NCBI GenBank assembly: GCA_948567375.1
Contig: OX419759.1
Coordinates: 26,823,493-26,887,492, forward strand
Direction of reading: 5' to 3'
Length of the DNA stretch: 64,000 bases
DNA from: Lunularia cruciata
Lineage: Eukaryota; Streptophyta; Marchantiopsida; Lunulariales; Lunulariaceae
Under the pieces are notes generated by a model. It was given only the letters and a program-made list of their open reading frames with translations, made no database searches and had not been told where the DNA came from. Shown one piece after another: positions 9,588 through 20,683 of this stretch (positions within the stretch are counted from its first letter, which is position 1; each line of letters starts with the position of its first letter). The translations under genes and the position numbers were made by a program.

Positions 9588-10277
9588 TGTGAGCCGGCTT
9601 GTCTCTCACTTAGGATGAACCTCTGATGGCTATTATAGTAGCGCACCATGGACTAAGAAGGCAAGGAACCCCAACTCCATCATACTCCTCCAAGGCTAAC
9701 ACTCCAAGACTCAAGACATTGATCACTAGAGAACTCAATGAGAGAGAGATAGTTCCAAATGAAAGGATGCCGAGTACCTCCTCACCCCTTGTTTATATAC
9801 TTGTGAAATAGTTATGTACCAAAGTTACTAATTATCGTAGTAACTCAAGTTACTAGACTAAAAGTCAAGTAAACTCAAAAAGTAGAAAGGAATATCCATT
9901 CACATGGCCATATTCCCCTAAGCATGTGGTCTTATCTTCACCCAACCACTAAGTCAAGGATTTCTTCACATGGGCTATCCTTGGACTAAAGAAGAATCCA
10001 AAACAAAAAGGCTTGTGGGCCCAAGAGTTCTCCACTCTTTCCTCAAAACCAAACACCTAGGAATAATACCAAGTCAACACACTAAAGTCCCAAGTAGTGG
10101 TGCTCATCTTTTCTACTTCCTCTAAAGTAAGGTCCCCTCTATCTTAGCTATGACTAACTTTAGCTAACCATGACTAATATAGAACCATCCTTTATCTCTA
10201 TAAATAATATCTCTTAAGTACTTGTAATACCAAGCTAAATATCACAATACCACACACATGCACAAATGGGTGTTATA
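9588..10277 (-). repeat. Full-length Tat LTR (690 bp)
   Basis: It runs from TGTGAGCCGGCTTG to GGGTGTTATA. It keeps the TATATAAAC box seen in the other complete LTRs (antisense in plus coordinates, about 9794-9803). It is followed by GTACAGAG, the same MTR flank that follows the right LTR at 20684, so it looks like a second copy of the right-hand LTR and flank and not a simple 3' LTR. Confidence 0.88.
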
Positions 10278-10346
10278 GTACAGAGTTCTTGGGGGAGTTT
10301 CAGGTCTTGTGTGACAAGGCTTTGATTGATGATCATACATCGATCA
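10278..10346 (+). repeat. Duplicated 69-bp slice of MTR integrase
   Basis: This matches 20684 onward almost exactly for about 50 bases (GTACAGAGTTCTTGGGGGAG and so on), then diverges at a junction with TatB integrase near 10346. MTR sequence between a Tat LTR and Tat integrase cannot come from simple insertion. It implies a tandem duplication followed by deletion, or a recombination between two copies of this locus. Confidence 0.85.
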
Positions 10347-11663
10347 TTTGGCCAACATCATGCACAAGGTCTGATTGGTTCTCTCTGCCAAGCCAATGGA
10401 ATTTGGCTTATAGGATGTAGTTTCTCTATGTGTGATAGAGAAATGTCATAGCATGGCTGTAGTAATGCTTCTTGTAAACTCTCCTCCTCTATCAAAAACC
10501 AACTCCAAAGGGCATCCAAACCTAGTGATAATGGGTTCATAAAGAAATCTACCCACTTCATCTTCATTCTTGTCCCTCAATGGTCTAGCCTCAACCCACT
10601 TGGTAAGGTTATCAGTAACTACCACAATGTACCAATTGTTCCTTGGGGTTCTATTGAGAGGACCTACAAAATCAATTCCCCACTTCTCAAAAGGTCCTAG
10701 CAATGGAATTGATCTAAGTGGTGGAGTGGATGTAGACTTTCGAGCAAAAGCTTGACAAATATGACAAGTTTTGCAATAATCAAGACAATCCTTGAAAATC
10801 CCTCTCCAATGGTAACCTGCATCTAGAATCTTGAAAGCAGTCACCTTTCCTACAAAGTGTCCTCCACATACTAAACCTTCATGAAACTCCTTTATGAGTA
10901 GGATAGACTCTTCCTTACCCACTACTCTTCGAAGTAGACCATCTGCTCCTTGGTGAAAAAGAATATCCTCCACTATTGTGTAAGGTCTAGATCTTGCTGC
11001 AAGGGCCTTCCTCTCCCTAGCATGCATCCCTTCTGGATAGTTACCTCTTGTCACAAAATCCACAATCTCCTTGTACTCCATTGGAACCTCTTGAGTGACT
11101 GAGATTGTCATGAGCTTGTCATCCGGGAAGGAATCATCCACTAGCTCATCTCCATCATGATCATAGGCTCTAGATAACAAATCAGCATTTGCATGTTTCT
11201 TTCCTGGCCAATCCTCAATTGTGTTGTCATACTCAGACAAGAGTATCATCCACCTTGCTAGTCTCCCTTCAACATTAGGCTTGTTGAAGATGTACTTCAA
11301 AGCCTTGTGATCCATGACAATTGTGGCTTTCCCTCCAATCAAGTAGTGTCTAAACTTCTTGAGACCAAAGATCACTACCAACCCTTCTCTCTCTGTGATA
11401 GAGTAGTTCTTCTTTGCTGAAACCATCTGCCTACTAGCATAAGCTATTGGATGATCATGCCCATCTTGGTCTAATTGAATAAGAGTGCATCCTATAGCTA
11501 CATTAGAAGCATCAGTGTAGAGGATGAAAGGCTTACTCCAATCAGGTTTAGCAAGAATTGGAGCTATAACAAGGGATTGCTTGAGCTCCTCAAAAGCTTT
11601 GAGAGCATGCTTGTCTTCCAAAATCACCATGTAAACTACACCCTTCTTCATGTAGAAGGTCAA
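10347..11663 (-). pseudogene. TatB RNase H and integrase (truncated)
   Basis: The main frame (11663-10446) begins in the RT-RNase H connection. RNase H motifs are LYTDASNVAIGCTL and MDHKALKYIF; the second normally reads TDHKAL. Integrase has H-C-C residues in CGGHF ... CKTCHICQ, then core Asp in GIDFVGP and a second Asp in VFDRGGEF. The frame ends at AML before the catalytic Glu, and remaining similarity ends at about 10347, where a MTR slice replaces the rest. The catalytic Glu region and the C-terminal domain are therefore missing, so this copy could not integrate with its own enzyme. Confidence 0.88.
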
Positions 11664-11702
11664 TGCATAAGCCTTGTTGGAAAATGAAAAGATGAACCTC
11701 CT

Positions 11703-12311
11703 TTAGTACCCAACCATCCCCAAGAATTGGCGTAACTTTATCAAGCTTGAAGGGAATGGAAGGTCTGAGATTTTCCTCACCTTCTCAGGATCAGCTGCTA
11801 TTCCATCCTTGGAGATGATGTGCCCCAAAAGTAGACCTTCTTCACATCCAAAAATGCACTTCTCTTGGTTGAGTGATGCATTTGCCTCATCCAAACGTTG
11901 CAAGACTTTGATTAGGTGCTCAAAGTGCTCCTCCTTGCTCCCATAGACACAAAAGTCATCAATGAAGTCTCTCACAAATTTCCCAATGAAAGGTTCAAAT
12001 ACCTTGTTCATGAACCGTTGGAATGTGGTTGGAGCATTGCAAAGCCCAAAAGGCATGACCTTGAAAGCGTAAGTTCCCCAAGGTGTGGTGAATGTGGTGA
12101 GTTGTTGATGCTTAGGTGCAATCTTGATTTGGTTATATCCACTATAACCATCTCCAAAACTGTACCTCTCATGACCTACAACCTCCTCCAAGATCTCATC
12201 AATGAATGGCAATGGGTAGTAGTCCTTCTTGGTAACAGCATTGAGCTTCTTGTAATCCACACATACCCGAAGCTTGCCATTCTTTTTTTTCACAATGACA
12301 ATTGTAGACAC
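11703..12311 (-). pseudogene. TatB reverse transcriptase
   Basis: The 202-codon frame contains KLRVCVDYKKLN, FGDGYSGYNQI, MPFGLCNAP and the catalytic FIDD (11966-11955). It ends at a stop at 11703-11705, just after FLGMVGY in the connection to RNase H. It is separated by a TAA (12318-12320) from the upstream linker frame; TatC reads Ser there. RT of this form, with the D-G-x-S-G-Y motif, is typical of the Tat/Athila branch. Confidence 0.9.
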
Positions 12312-12317
12312 CCATTC

Positions 12318-13157
12318 TTAATTCTCCACCTCAAAGATAAATCCAGTCTCCTTGAGCTTATCAATCTCCTCCTTCACAACCAAAGATATTGGTGGGCTAA
12401 TGCAACGTTGCTTTTGATGGATTGGTCTTGCATGTGACTCCACCTCTATCTTGTGCTCCTCCAAGGTGACTTCCTTCAAATCCTTGTAACTAAAAGCAAA
12501 CACATGGATGAACTTGCAAAAAATCTCCTCAAATCTCACCTTCTCCTCCTTGGTAACATTTGGGCCATACTTGAGGGTAGCTAACCTTCTCTCTACCTCC
12601 TCAAGTGTCAATGGTGATTTGTCTGGGTCCTTCAAAACCTCTGGCTTAGGTGCAAAATCCATAGCACACAAGGGATACACATCTGAATCAGATTCAGATT
12701 CATCCTCCTCCGTGGAAGTCTCCTCCTCCATGCTTGTGTCCACACCTGAAGCTCCTTCTTCAGAATTTGATTCCCAATAATCAGAAGATGGTGTATCTGA
12801 ATGTGAAGTGTTGGTGGTGTTAGTCACAGGAACAGTGACTCTATAGTTTGATGGCCCAATCTTCAAGTACCCTTTGTGCCATCGATCAGTTGTGCGTGCT
12901 GCTCTCAACCATGGCTTCCCGAGAAGTAAGTCATAACTTGAATCCTTCAAGACTTGGAAAGTCATGAGATTTTGAACTCCCATAACCAAAACTACCACTT
13001 TATCCATCACTCCTATTGGTCAAACTTGTTGCTTGTTTGCCATGCTCACCACAAATGTTGAAGGTCTTGAGGGTATCATACCCAATTTTTTCATCAACCT
13101 TTCTGACATGGCATTCACTGCTGATCCTCCATCAACCAATGCATCCTTGATGTTGTG
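12318..13157 (-). pseudogene. TatB protease C-terminal part and acidic linker to RT
   Basis: The protease active site VDGGSAVN lies at about 13115-13138, only about nine codons from the CC1 insertion. A TGA near 13019 replaces the Arg codon CGA found in TatC. Downstream is YDLLLGKPWLRAA, the conserved C-terminal protease segment. A highly acidic, Ser-rich linker follows, with an EEDESESDSD run, and then the start of RT (VVKEEIDKLKETGFI). Confidence 0.85.
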
Positions 13158-13543
13158 ACCATTGTGGTGCCCACATTTTTTGTTTTTTCCAAAATAAAGG
13201 AGAAGAAGTGTATAGAGAAGTCAGATTGCACCTGTATGGCCGAAGAAGACGAAGAAAATTGTCTTCGGGGTGAAACCCAAAGTAAAGTGACTTCGGGTCA
13301 TAAGGCGAAGTACTCTGAAATGCCGTGTCAGCATACAATACAAAGTAAATTGTCTTTGGCTCGGGGGGAGCTCAACCCAAGGCAAAGACAGTCTAACAAC
13401 CTTTCGTCGGGGCGAGAAATTCAAGAAGGGGCCGTTTCAAAATTGGCAGCTCATACGCGCGAAGGTGGGGTGACAGTGACATGTGCATGCCGGAGGTGTG
13501 ATTTCTCGGTAGAAACTCGAAGCGACGGAAGACGAAGAAGTGC

Positions 13544-13553
13544 AACTCTATAA
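13544..13553 (+). promoter_or_regulatory. Possible TATA box of CC1
   Basis: CTCTATAAAA lies about 380 bases from the 5' end and about 160 bases before the ORF start, and is retained in CC3 (about 53855). This fits a core promoter. It is predicted from sequence only. Confidence 0.45.
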
Positions 13554-13713
13554 AAATTGAAAATGCAACGACAAAATGTTGAGCAATTTTCCTTTGCCAT
13601 TGAGGAGTCGTCTTGCAGGTGATCGGGGAAAGGGAAATAGAGTTGGACTCGTGTTAGTGCGTGAGGGAGAAGTCGAGAGAGAGAAATCGAGAGACCGAAA
13701 GAAAGCAGAAGAG

Positions 13714-16149
13714 ATGGGAGGATGGAAGAAGAACTCCGAATTTGCAGTGAGAAATCATGCAATTTGGAGATTAGATATAGTAGCGAGGATTGAAGTCTTG
13801 AGCCGACTTCGGATCACTTTTCTGGCATGGAACTGGAACGTAAGTTTTCCAGGATTCATGACAGAAATCATCGAGAGTAAATGTCTCGATGGTCCCGAGG
13901 AAGAAGGGAAGAGAGGAAATCCGGCTTGCTGGACAGAGTCGGATTGGAGACTTGTACTCGGGAAGGAGGCAGGCTCGGAGCAGGGAGCCATGTTCTTGGG
14001 GAAAGGAGAGATAGCCCAAGAAACGCAAGAGGTAAGAGATGCCTTCTCGTCAAAGAGGACAAAGAATGGGTATAAAGTTGAGAGCTATAAGGACCCAGTG
14101 AGGAGAGGAATTGTGAGTGCACTAATGGCCCTCCTGAAGCCGGAGAGAACTACCTATGTGATGAAACACCAAGCGGTGTTCTTTCACAAGTTATTTGCAG
14201 GAGAACCGATAGATTGAGCAAGGTGCTTTTATGGAAGAACAAGGCAGATGGTGTGGAATCTTTGGGATAAGTCGCCTCCACACTACATCGTACTATTTGC
14301 AGCACATTTTTACCTCGGGTTAAATCTGCTCAATGTGGCGGAGCGTAATCGAATGGTGTCTCATTTCCATCCTGATTTGAGAAGAGAAGTCGACGCGGAG
14401 GAGCAGCAATACATTCTCCAAATCCGGAGCACAGACGATTACTACGCGAAGACAGGGAAGAACGTGGAGGTCGTTGAAAGTACCCCGACGAAGAAGAGAA
14501 CTCGGCAAGCAGAAGCCGAAGAAAACAAGAAACCTCGGAAAATGCAGAAAAATAACCCGAGGCGAGGAATGGTGGTGATTGAGTCGGAAGATGAAGACTC
14601 AGAAGGCGAAGCCGAGCTCAAGACGGAGGACTCAGACCGTGAGGAGGAACCTGAGCTGACATTGCAAAGTGGAGATACGAGCAGTGATAGTGAGGAAGGA
14701 GGAGAGATGACATCGGTACCAGCGGCTGAAGAATACAAAGAAGAAATGCAAGCCGAGGTAGAAACCGAAGACAATGCGGCGCTGGAAGACAAAGTACCAG
14801 TGTGCGAGGAGAAGAAGATCGCAGTACAGCAAGGAATTTGCTCGAGACGTAAGGTGAAGCGTGAAGCGGGACCAAGTAGAATGAAGGAAGAGGTAGGAGG
14901 AAGCTCGGGCAGTGAGGCATCGATTCCAATACGAAGACTCCAGAGAAGAAGGCGAGTATCGGGAGAACACGAAGAAAGAAGAGAGACCACTCTGTGGGAG
15001 GACGAAGGTATCAGTAATGGAGTAGATTACCTGCAGATGGTAGTATGCTCACTGTTGGTGAAGATGGAGAAGAAGAAGAAGGAGATGCAGTCTACTTGTC
15101 CAAAGGTAAAAACTGTGTTGCAGGTCTTATCAAGATTGGAAGAAGAAAACTCAGAGTTCAAGAAGAGTATAACCCGAGGAGAGGAAGAGAGAGAAGTACT
15201 ACGAGCAGAAGCAGTCGAGAGGAGTCAGGTAATCGAAGACCTGAAGAGAGAAGTGAGTTATCGAGAAGATCTTGCGAGGAAGAGTGACATCGCAAGGGAG
15301 AGACAGGTAGCAGAGCATGAAATCTTGAAGCAGCAGTTTGCTGATTCAAGAGTTGAACTCATCCATGCTATGGCGAGGGTAGCATCGAAGGATCAAGAGC
15401 TCGATCAAGTGATGGAGAGTATGGAGGAGAAGAAGCAACTTTGGCAGCGAGGGTTGGCTGCGAGATATAGAGAAGAAGAGAGATTACAAGACTTACTTCG
15501 TAATCAGGAAGAGAAGGTTGCACAGAAGGAGAAAGAGAAGGAAGCGGTGAAGGCCGAATTCGAAGAAGAATTGGCAATGTACAGAGAAGAATGGCTTGCA
15601 GATCGGGAACGAGAAAGGAAGACAAGATTGGAGCCATTGCAGGAGATAGTCCTCAGGGTAAACGTGATGTTAAGTACAGAGGCCAGCGTTCAAATTGAAG
15701 AAGCGCGTCTACACGAGTTGAAGTTGTTGGTGCAGGAGACGAGGTGAAGACAAGCAAAAGATACAGATTTGAATGCCTTGTTGATTAAATTGAGAACTCG
15801 TGTAGATAGGAAGATCTTAGAAGTAGAAGACAATATCGCGATTAGATTAGACTTAGTGAGAATAGAGTTAGAAAAGCTTCGGCAGGATGTTAAAGCAAAA
15901 CCTGAAGTAGATAACATCGGGATCCAAATGTCTTCGGAGTTGCCCTCAGAGACATTAGAGAAGAGTGGGTCAAAGGATGAGGAGTTAGATAGATTACCCG
16001 CTAGTGCAATTTCAGATCAGGAAAGAGAATTGTTGGATCTGGTAGAAGATGTAGGAGATGTGAAACCCGAGGACAGAATAGTAGGAAGTAAGATTACTTC
16101 GGGTTCGGGTTTGAAAGCCGAGGAAGAAGTAGACATCGGATCGGATTAG
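13714..16149 (+). pseudogene. CC1 acidic coiled-coil protein (about 811 codons, two stops)
   Basis: From ATG at 13714 one frame runs to 16149, interrupted only by TGA at 14215 and 15745. The first third is globular, with RITFLAWNWNVSFPGF and a Trp/His-rich segment TYVMKHQAVFFHKLF. The pattern around it faintly resembles the N-terminal domain of some plant mobile-element proteins. Next comes a basic, then strongly acidic Ser/Glu region (about residues 240-350) and a long Glu/Arg/Lys coiled coil (about residues 430-700). The C-terminal tail is acidic. CC3 reads through 14215 as Trp, so that TGA is a mutation of this copy. No enzyme motif is visible. A structural or Gag-like role is a guess. Confidence 0.7.
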
Positions 16150-16945
16150 TAACTGATTTGAGATTTGAAGGGGTAGATATGAAGAGGTGCATTGTCATTT
16201 CGGATCTGTAGGTTAGAACAGTTGTTGTAGAAATGGTATAGTTGTTAGAACTGTCGATTTGTTCACTATTTAAGAGTGGCATTCGCAGGAAATTGTTGTT
16301 CAGTGCTCATTATTTCTGAGAATAGATAAAGCAAAGTGCTGTGAAGCAGTGCTCGTCGCTTGAGCTTGATTCTGAGTATCAACTTTGTAATTGTGTTTGT
16401 GAATGTTTGGAGAAATTTGAAGTGTAAGTCAGAGTGTTTGTTGGATGTTGGATTCCACAGCCTTGATCTTCATTCTGTGTGTTTGATCCTGAGTGAAGTG
16501 CAATCGAAGCAATGCCTTGACACATCTGAGAGGAATTGCAGTGTTGGTAGTATTCTGCATTTGTGAGTGCAGTGCAAAGTTGATGTGAAGCAATTTCAAT
16601 CGAGGAAGTTGTGCCTTCAGTGGAGGGGTGGAACACAATTCTGAGGCGAAGTCGTTTTGTAGTGAAGTGCAGTTTTTGGGAGAGCCTGAATCATCACAAA
16701 TCAAGATTGTTTGGAAAGATTTGATGGAGTTGTGATTAAGGAGTGTGAATTTGTGACAAGACTGCAAGTCAGTGCTTGTTACTCTCTTTTGGGTGTGGTT
16801 TCTACCTAAGAGATTAAAGACGCAACCAAGAAGAACTACATGTTACTGTTTGACTTTGTATTTGGACATTTCTGACTCGTATCTCTGCGGGAACAAAATT
16901 TACTTACCCGATTACCGCAAAAGTGATATTTTCCGGGTTGTCACA
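16150..16945 (+). other. CC1 3' non-coding part
   Basis: This is about 800 bases from the stop codon to the element end. It includes a possible TATA-like CTATTTAAGAG near 16267 and a stretch rich in GTGAAGTGCAG-type words (16320-16700). I see no ORF of note. The same sequence occurs in inverted orientation in CC2 (51705-52510). Confidence 0.6.
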
Positions 16946-16950
16946 ACCAT

Positions 16951-18423
16951 TCACTCTCACATCAATCTTGGAGGCATATTCACAAGCCTCTCATGGTGTT
17001 GGTTTGGCATCCACCACCCCCATTGATATTGGAACTTTTGCCTTCTTCTTCCTCTTGCTCCTTGTAGAACTCAAACCACCTCTAGCTCCTTTCTCAAGGT
17101 AGGGTTCAAAGCAATTAATTGGCCCACTATGATGTTAGCCTTATGACTACCAACATCCTCCAACACATTCTAGTTCCATTGTTGCTTTGAGATCAAGAAG
17201 TCCTCCATCCCCAACTTCTTCCTTGGAGTCTTTTTAGTTGATGGTGTTGAGGTGCAAGTGCTCCTTGTAGACACAGGAGTATCCTTGCTTGAAGTAAATC
17301 CTTGAGAAGAGTGAACATCCTCTGCAAAACGAGCTCTCTTCTTCTCTTGTGCCAAAAGCTCCAAATTAAGACCCTTGGAGTTTGAGCACTCTCCCTTCTC
17401 ATACTTGCTCTCCACCACATCTATGGATGCTATCCCCTTACCTTTGTTTGGATTAGGAGCCACTTGGGTTTCACTACCTCCCTCTTTCCCTCTATTGGCT
17501 CCCTCATAACCCCTTCCTCCATGGTAAGTGGAATTTGGGCAATTCCTTTGGATATGGCCTCTTCCTCCACAACCAAAACAATTTCTATCATTGAAATTGT
17601 TGGTTGGTTGGCCTCCTCTATATGGATAGTTTCTATAACTCCTAGGCCCTCTCCCTACATTCTGATCCACCTCTCTCTTCTCCCATAGTTGCACCACATT
17701 GATCTTGAGATCCGCAAGTTGTTCTGTGATGGTTTGAAGTGGATCTTTTGGTGGAGATGCAAGAACAAGAGCAACCACTACTTGTGGTGCAACCCTTGCC
17801 ACCAAAGTATCAGAATTTCCACCATACTTGTAGCCTTGAGGAGGATGCACAACCTCCTTCACCACCAAATCACTCTCATCTCCTTCCAAACTCTCCTCCA
17901 TACGAATTGGGATCTTGATAGCTTCAACCTTGGAAGAAGGTTTCTCATATCTCACCTTGCTTCTAATTGGTAGTCTCAACCCTCCCACAAAATTCTTGGT
18001 GAGCATGGCCCCTATGCCAACCATTGTAGTCTCCACATCATCCCCACCTTTCCTCAACACTATGCAAAATCTGGACTCCAACTTTTCCACTCTTTCCACA
18101 TAGACTCTCACTTTCTCTCCATCTCCTTGCTTGAGAAATGTAACCTCCCTCATCAATCTCTCATAACTCTCATCAGGAAGAAAGTTCTCAATGAGTGCTG
18201 AAGTCAAAGTCTCCCAAGACTCCTCTTCCCTATCTCTCCTCTCTCTCTTTTGGTATTCTGACTCATACCATGTAAGTGCTGCATCCTCAAAGAAATCTGG
18301 TAATAATGAGGCCCACTCATTCTTCCTCCTCTCATTGTTTCCTATGCAAGCTCTCTTGAAGTCTCTCACAAAGGCCTCCACATCTTCTCCATCCTTGCCA
18401 AAGAAAACCGGAAGTTTTCCTAT
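16951..18423 (-). pseudogene. TatB Gag and protease N-terminal part
   Basis: The frame is homologous to TatA gag. The expected start codon at 18423-18421 is ATA instead of ATG; an in-frame Met 14 codons on begins the 403-codon open stretch (18381-17170). It has the WYESEYQKR capsid segment and one CCHC knuckle (CFGCGGRGHIQRNC). A TAG (17170-17172) stands where TatC reads Tyr in QQWNYNVLEDV. The remaining 220 bases lead to the CC1 insertion ahead of the protease active site. Confidence 0.88.
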
Positions 18424-18658
18424 CTTAACCCCTCACTATCTTTCTTTTCTCTCAATTTTGTTTTTCTCTTTTCTTTTATCTCACACTATAACTAATAGAG
18501 TATATACATGACTAACACCATCTAAGAATAATCCACTCTAGGGAATACAAAAGGTTCAGGTTGCTCCAAGATTTCTATAGCAACATCAAATCCTAGAGTG
18601 CATATTAATCTAACTCTCATGGATAGTTTATCCATGAGTTGAAAGATTATCTCCATCA

Positions 18659-19132
18659 CTAATCTTGAGAACTAGCTGATGAAGGTGGTAGTATTTCTGG
18701 AGCTGTACTAAGACTCTCTCCAAGATCCTTCACCAAAGTTTCCAAAAGTGCTTTAACTCCACTACATTCATGTCCTTTTGGAAGTCCTTCCACTCCACAA
18801 ACCTCACACAACTCCTTGGTCTTAGATCTTCTCCCTCCCAATCTTGGTGAAGAGGGTCCAACATGCAAACCCAAGTCAAGTAAGCCTCTCCTTTCCCTCA
18901 ATCTCTTGCTCTCAAAGGTCAATGGACATGAACTTGCCTTATGTCCCTTTTCTCCACACAGAAAGCACTTAGACTCACTCTTTCTTCCAAGTGGTGTAGG
19001 TTTCTGGATCCTCTCAACACTCTCTTCAAATTCTATTGTAAACTCTCTTTTCCTCAAATCCATCCCTACAATCACCTCAAACCCTTGGGGAACCGTGCAT
19101 AATCTCAATTTCCACTCTTGATGACCCTCCAT
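18659..19132 (-). CDS. Leader ORF, 157-aa zinc-knuckle protein (TatB)
   Basis: This ORF has the same length and position as the one in TatA. It carries the canonical knuckle CFLCGEKGHKASSC (residues 56-69) and the second cluster CEVCGVEGLPKGHEC (109-123). It is still open although gag beside it has lost its start and gained a stop. Two similar open copies support a real coding frame in the ancestor, but shared descent alone could also preserve them. Confidence 0.6.
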   Translation of the reverse strand: MEGHQEWKLRLCTVPQGFEVIVGMDLRKREFTIEFEESVERIQKPTPLGRKSESKCFLCGEKGHKASSCPLTFESKRLRERRGLLDLGLHVGPSSPRLGGRRSKTKELCEVCGVEGLPKGHECSGVKALLETLVKDLGESLSTAPEILPPSSASSQD

Positions 19133-19991
19133 GTTCCCAAGATGAATCTAAACACTCAAACATACTTTTTGTTGATCTCAAACTCCTCATGCATGAGATC
19201 TCCACTCTGCAGAATTGACCCTTTCTCACAATGTCACTCAAATCTCCCAACCAGTATATCACAGTCCTCTGAAATATGGCATACTTGATCACAACTTTAA
19301 GGCATCCCTCCCTGAAAAATGTCAGATCTTTTCATTGAGCCATTTGGCCTAGACACCTTTCTATTCAGCACACAAATTTCAGATTTGGTCTAAAAACCAC
19401 CCCCTTCACTTCAAAACCTCATAATGCCCTCTGCAAGAACAATCTTCCTCTAATTTTTGCGGCAGCAGGTAGGATAAAATGCACTGAATTATCTTGGAAA
19501 TTTTTAGGACAATTCACTAAAAATTGAAGAAATGGAAGACTTTGTACAATTTTCCAGAGAGCATGCAGTTGCGGGAGCACTTTACCTTATCAACTTTCAA
19601 AAATTCTAGCTCAGTGCGCATAGTAGCTCTGATAATAATTTCAAGTGTGCTCACTGAAAGATAACCCAAGCTATCATGTGTAGAAATCTCAAGTCCAGAT
19701 CTCAAACTTGAGATTTTACCCAAAATCACCTTAATCCCCAAAATCTACAATCCACCTCACACAATCTCTCCAGTTCTTCTCATGTGTACAAGATGTACAA
19801 AATCACCTCAAAGACATCATTATGAACTATAGGGTATACAAATGGATCTTGGTTCTCTAACATAAGTTCAGCCCTCTCCTCTCCTAATGTTCTCTCCAAG
19901 TGAGCTCTCATAGCCTCCTTCTGCCTAATGTAGAATTGAACGCGGAACATTATCTTGCCTTCTAGAGAGGTCCCCGCAACGGAACCAAAAA
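19133..19991 (-). other. TatB leader with primer-binding site
   Basis: Leader of about 860 bases. The primer site on the minus strand is at 19970-19987 (TGGTTCCGTTGCGGGGAC), tRNA-Asp-like. Short frames at 19780-20013 and 19517-19741 match those in the TatA leader. Confidence 0.55.
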
Positions 19992-20683
19992 TGTGAGCCG
20001 GCCTGTCTCTCACTCAGGATGAACCTCTGATGGCTATTATGGTAGCGCACCATGGACTAAGAAGGCAAGGAACCCCAACTCCATCATACTCCTCCAAGGC
20101 TAACACTCCAAGACTCAAGACATTGCTCACTAGAGAACTCAATGAGAGAGAGATAGTTGCAAATGAAAGGATGATGAGTACCTCCTCACCCCTTGTTTAT
20201 ATACTTGTGAAATAGTTACGTGCCAAAGTTACTAATTACCATAGTAACTCAAGTTACTAGACTAAAAGTCAAGTAAAGTCAAAAAGTAGAAAGGAATATC
20301 CATTCACATGGCCATATTCCCCTAAGCATGTGGTCTTATCTTCACCCAACCACTAAGTCAAGGATTCCTTCACATGGGCTATCCTTGGACTAAAGAAGAA
20401 TCCAAAACAAAAAGGCTTGTGGGCCCAAGAGTTCTCAACTCTTTCCTCAAAGCCAAACACCTAGGAATAATACCAAGTCAACACACTAAAGTCCAAAATA
20501 GTGGTGCTCATCTTTTCTACTTCCTCTAAAGTAAGGTCCCCTCTATCTTAGCTATGACTAACTTTAGCTAACCATGACTAATATAGAACCATCCTTTATC
20601 TCTATATAAATAATATCTCTTAAGTACTTGTAATACCAAGCTAAATATCACAATACCACACACATGCACAAATGGGTGTTATA
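19992..20683 (-). repeat. TatB 5' LTR (692 bp)
   Basis: It runs from TGTGAGCCGGCC to GGGTGTTATA in plus coordinates and is flanked on the right by GTAC (20684-20687), the target duplication. The TATATAAAC box is present. In sense orientation the terminal dinucleotide is TA instead of TG. Confidence 0.92.

Larger units (their letters stand above)
13163..16945 (+). mobile_element. CC1: TG...CA insertion encoding a coiled-coil protein, no LTR pair
   Basis: The element is bounded by TGTGGTGCCC and GGGTTGTCACA and flanked by ACCAT at 13158-13162 and 16946-16950, so both ends and the 5-bp duplication are exact. I see no direct repeat between its two ends, no RT, no transposase and no integrase. 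Options are a solo LTR of about 3.8 kb that contains an ORF, or a non-autonomous retroelement with unusual structure. Short inverted termini (TGTG...CACA) alone do not make a convincing DNA transposon. Two more copies, CC2 and CC3, lie at 51705-64000. It is noticeably richer in CpG than its surroundings. Confidence 0.85.
9233..20683 (-). mobile_element. TatB: Tat-like gypsy element inside MTR integrase
   Basis: This minus-strand element has a 5' LTR at 19992-20683, leader ORF, gag, protease, RT, RNase H, a truncated integrase and LTR material at the left end (9233-10277). The target duplication is GTAC (9229-9232 and 20684-20687). The left end is rearranged: a 355-bp LTR piece is followed by a full LTR and then by a 69-bp copy of MTR flank before integrase begins. 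CC1 is nested at 13163-16945. In sense orientation the LTR starts TATAACACC instead of TGTAACACC, and this is shared by the full LTRs at both ends. The copy is defective. Confidence 0.85.

Noticed and set aside
9626-9811. A 61-codon ORF beginning MAIMVAHHGLRRQGTP, repeated in most Tat LTRs
   Set aside because: It lies in LTRs on the strand opposite to element transcription and recurs only because the LTR recurs. No domain and no independent support.
11955-11966. FIDD instead of YxDD as an unusual RT active site
   Set aside because: Phe at the first position is common in plant Ty3/gypsy RTs (FLDD, FIDD).
14442-14990. Minus-strand ORF of 182 codons in CC1
   Set aside because: It is a shadow of the plus-strand acidic Ser/Glu region; translation is low-complexity Ser/Leu.
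13163-16945. CC1 as a classical DNA transposon
   Set aside because: Only four bases of inverted terminus (TGTG/CACA), no transposase, and TG...CA ends with a 5-bp duplication fit retroelement integration better.
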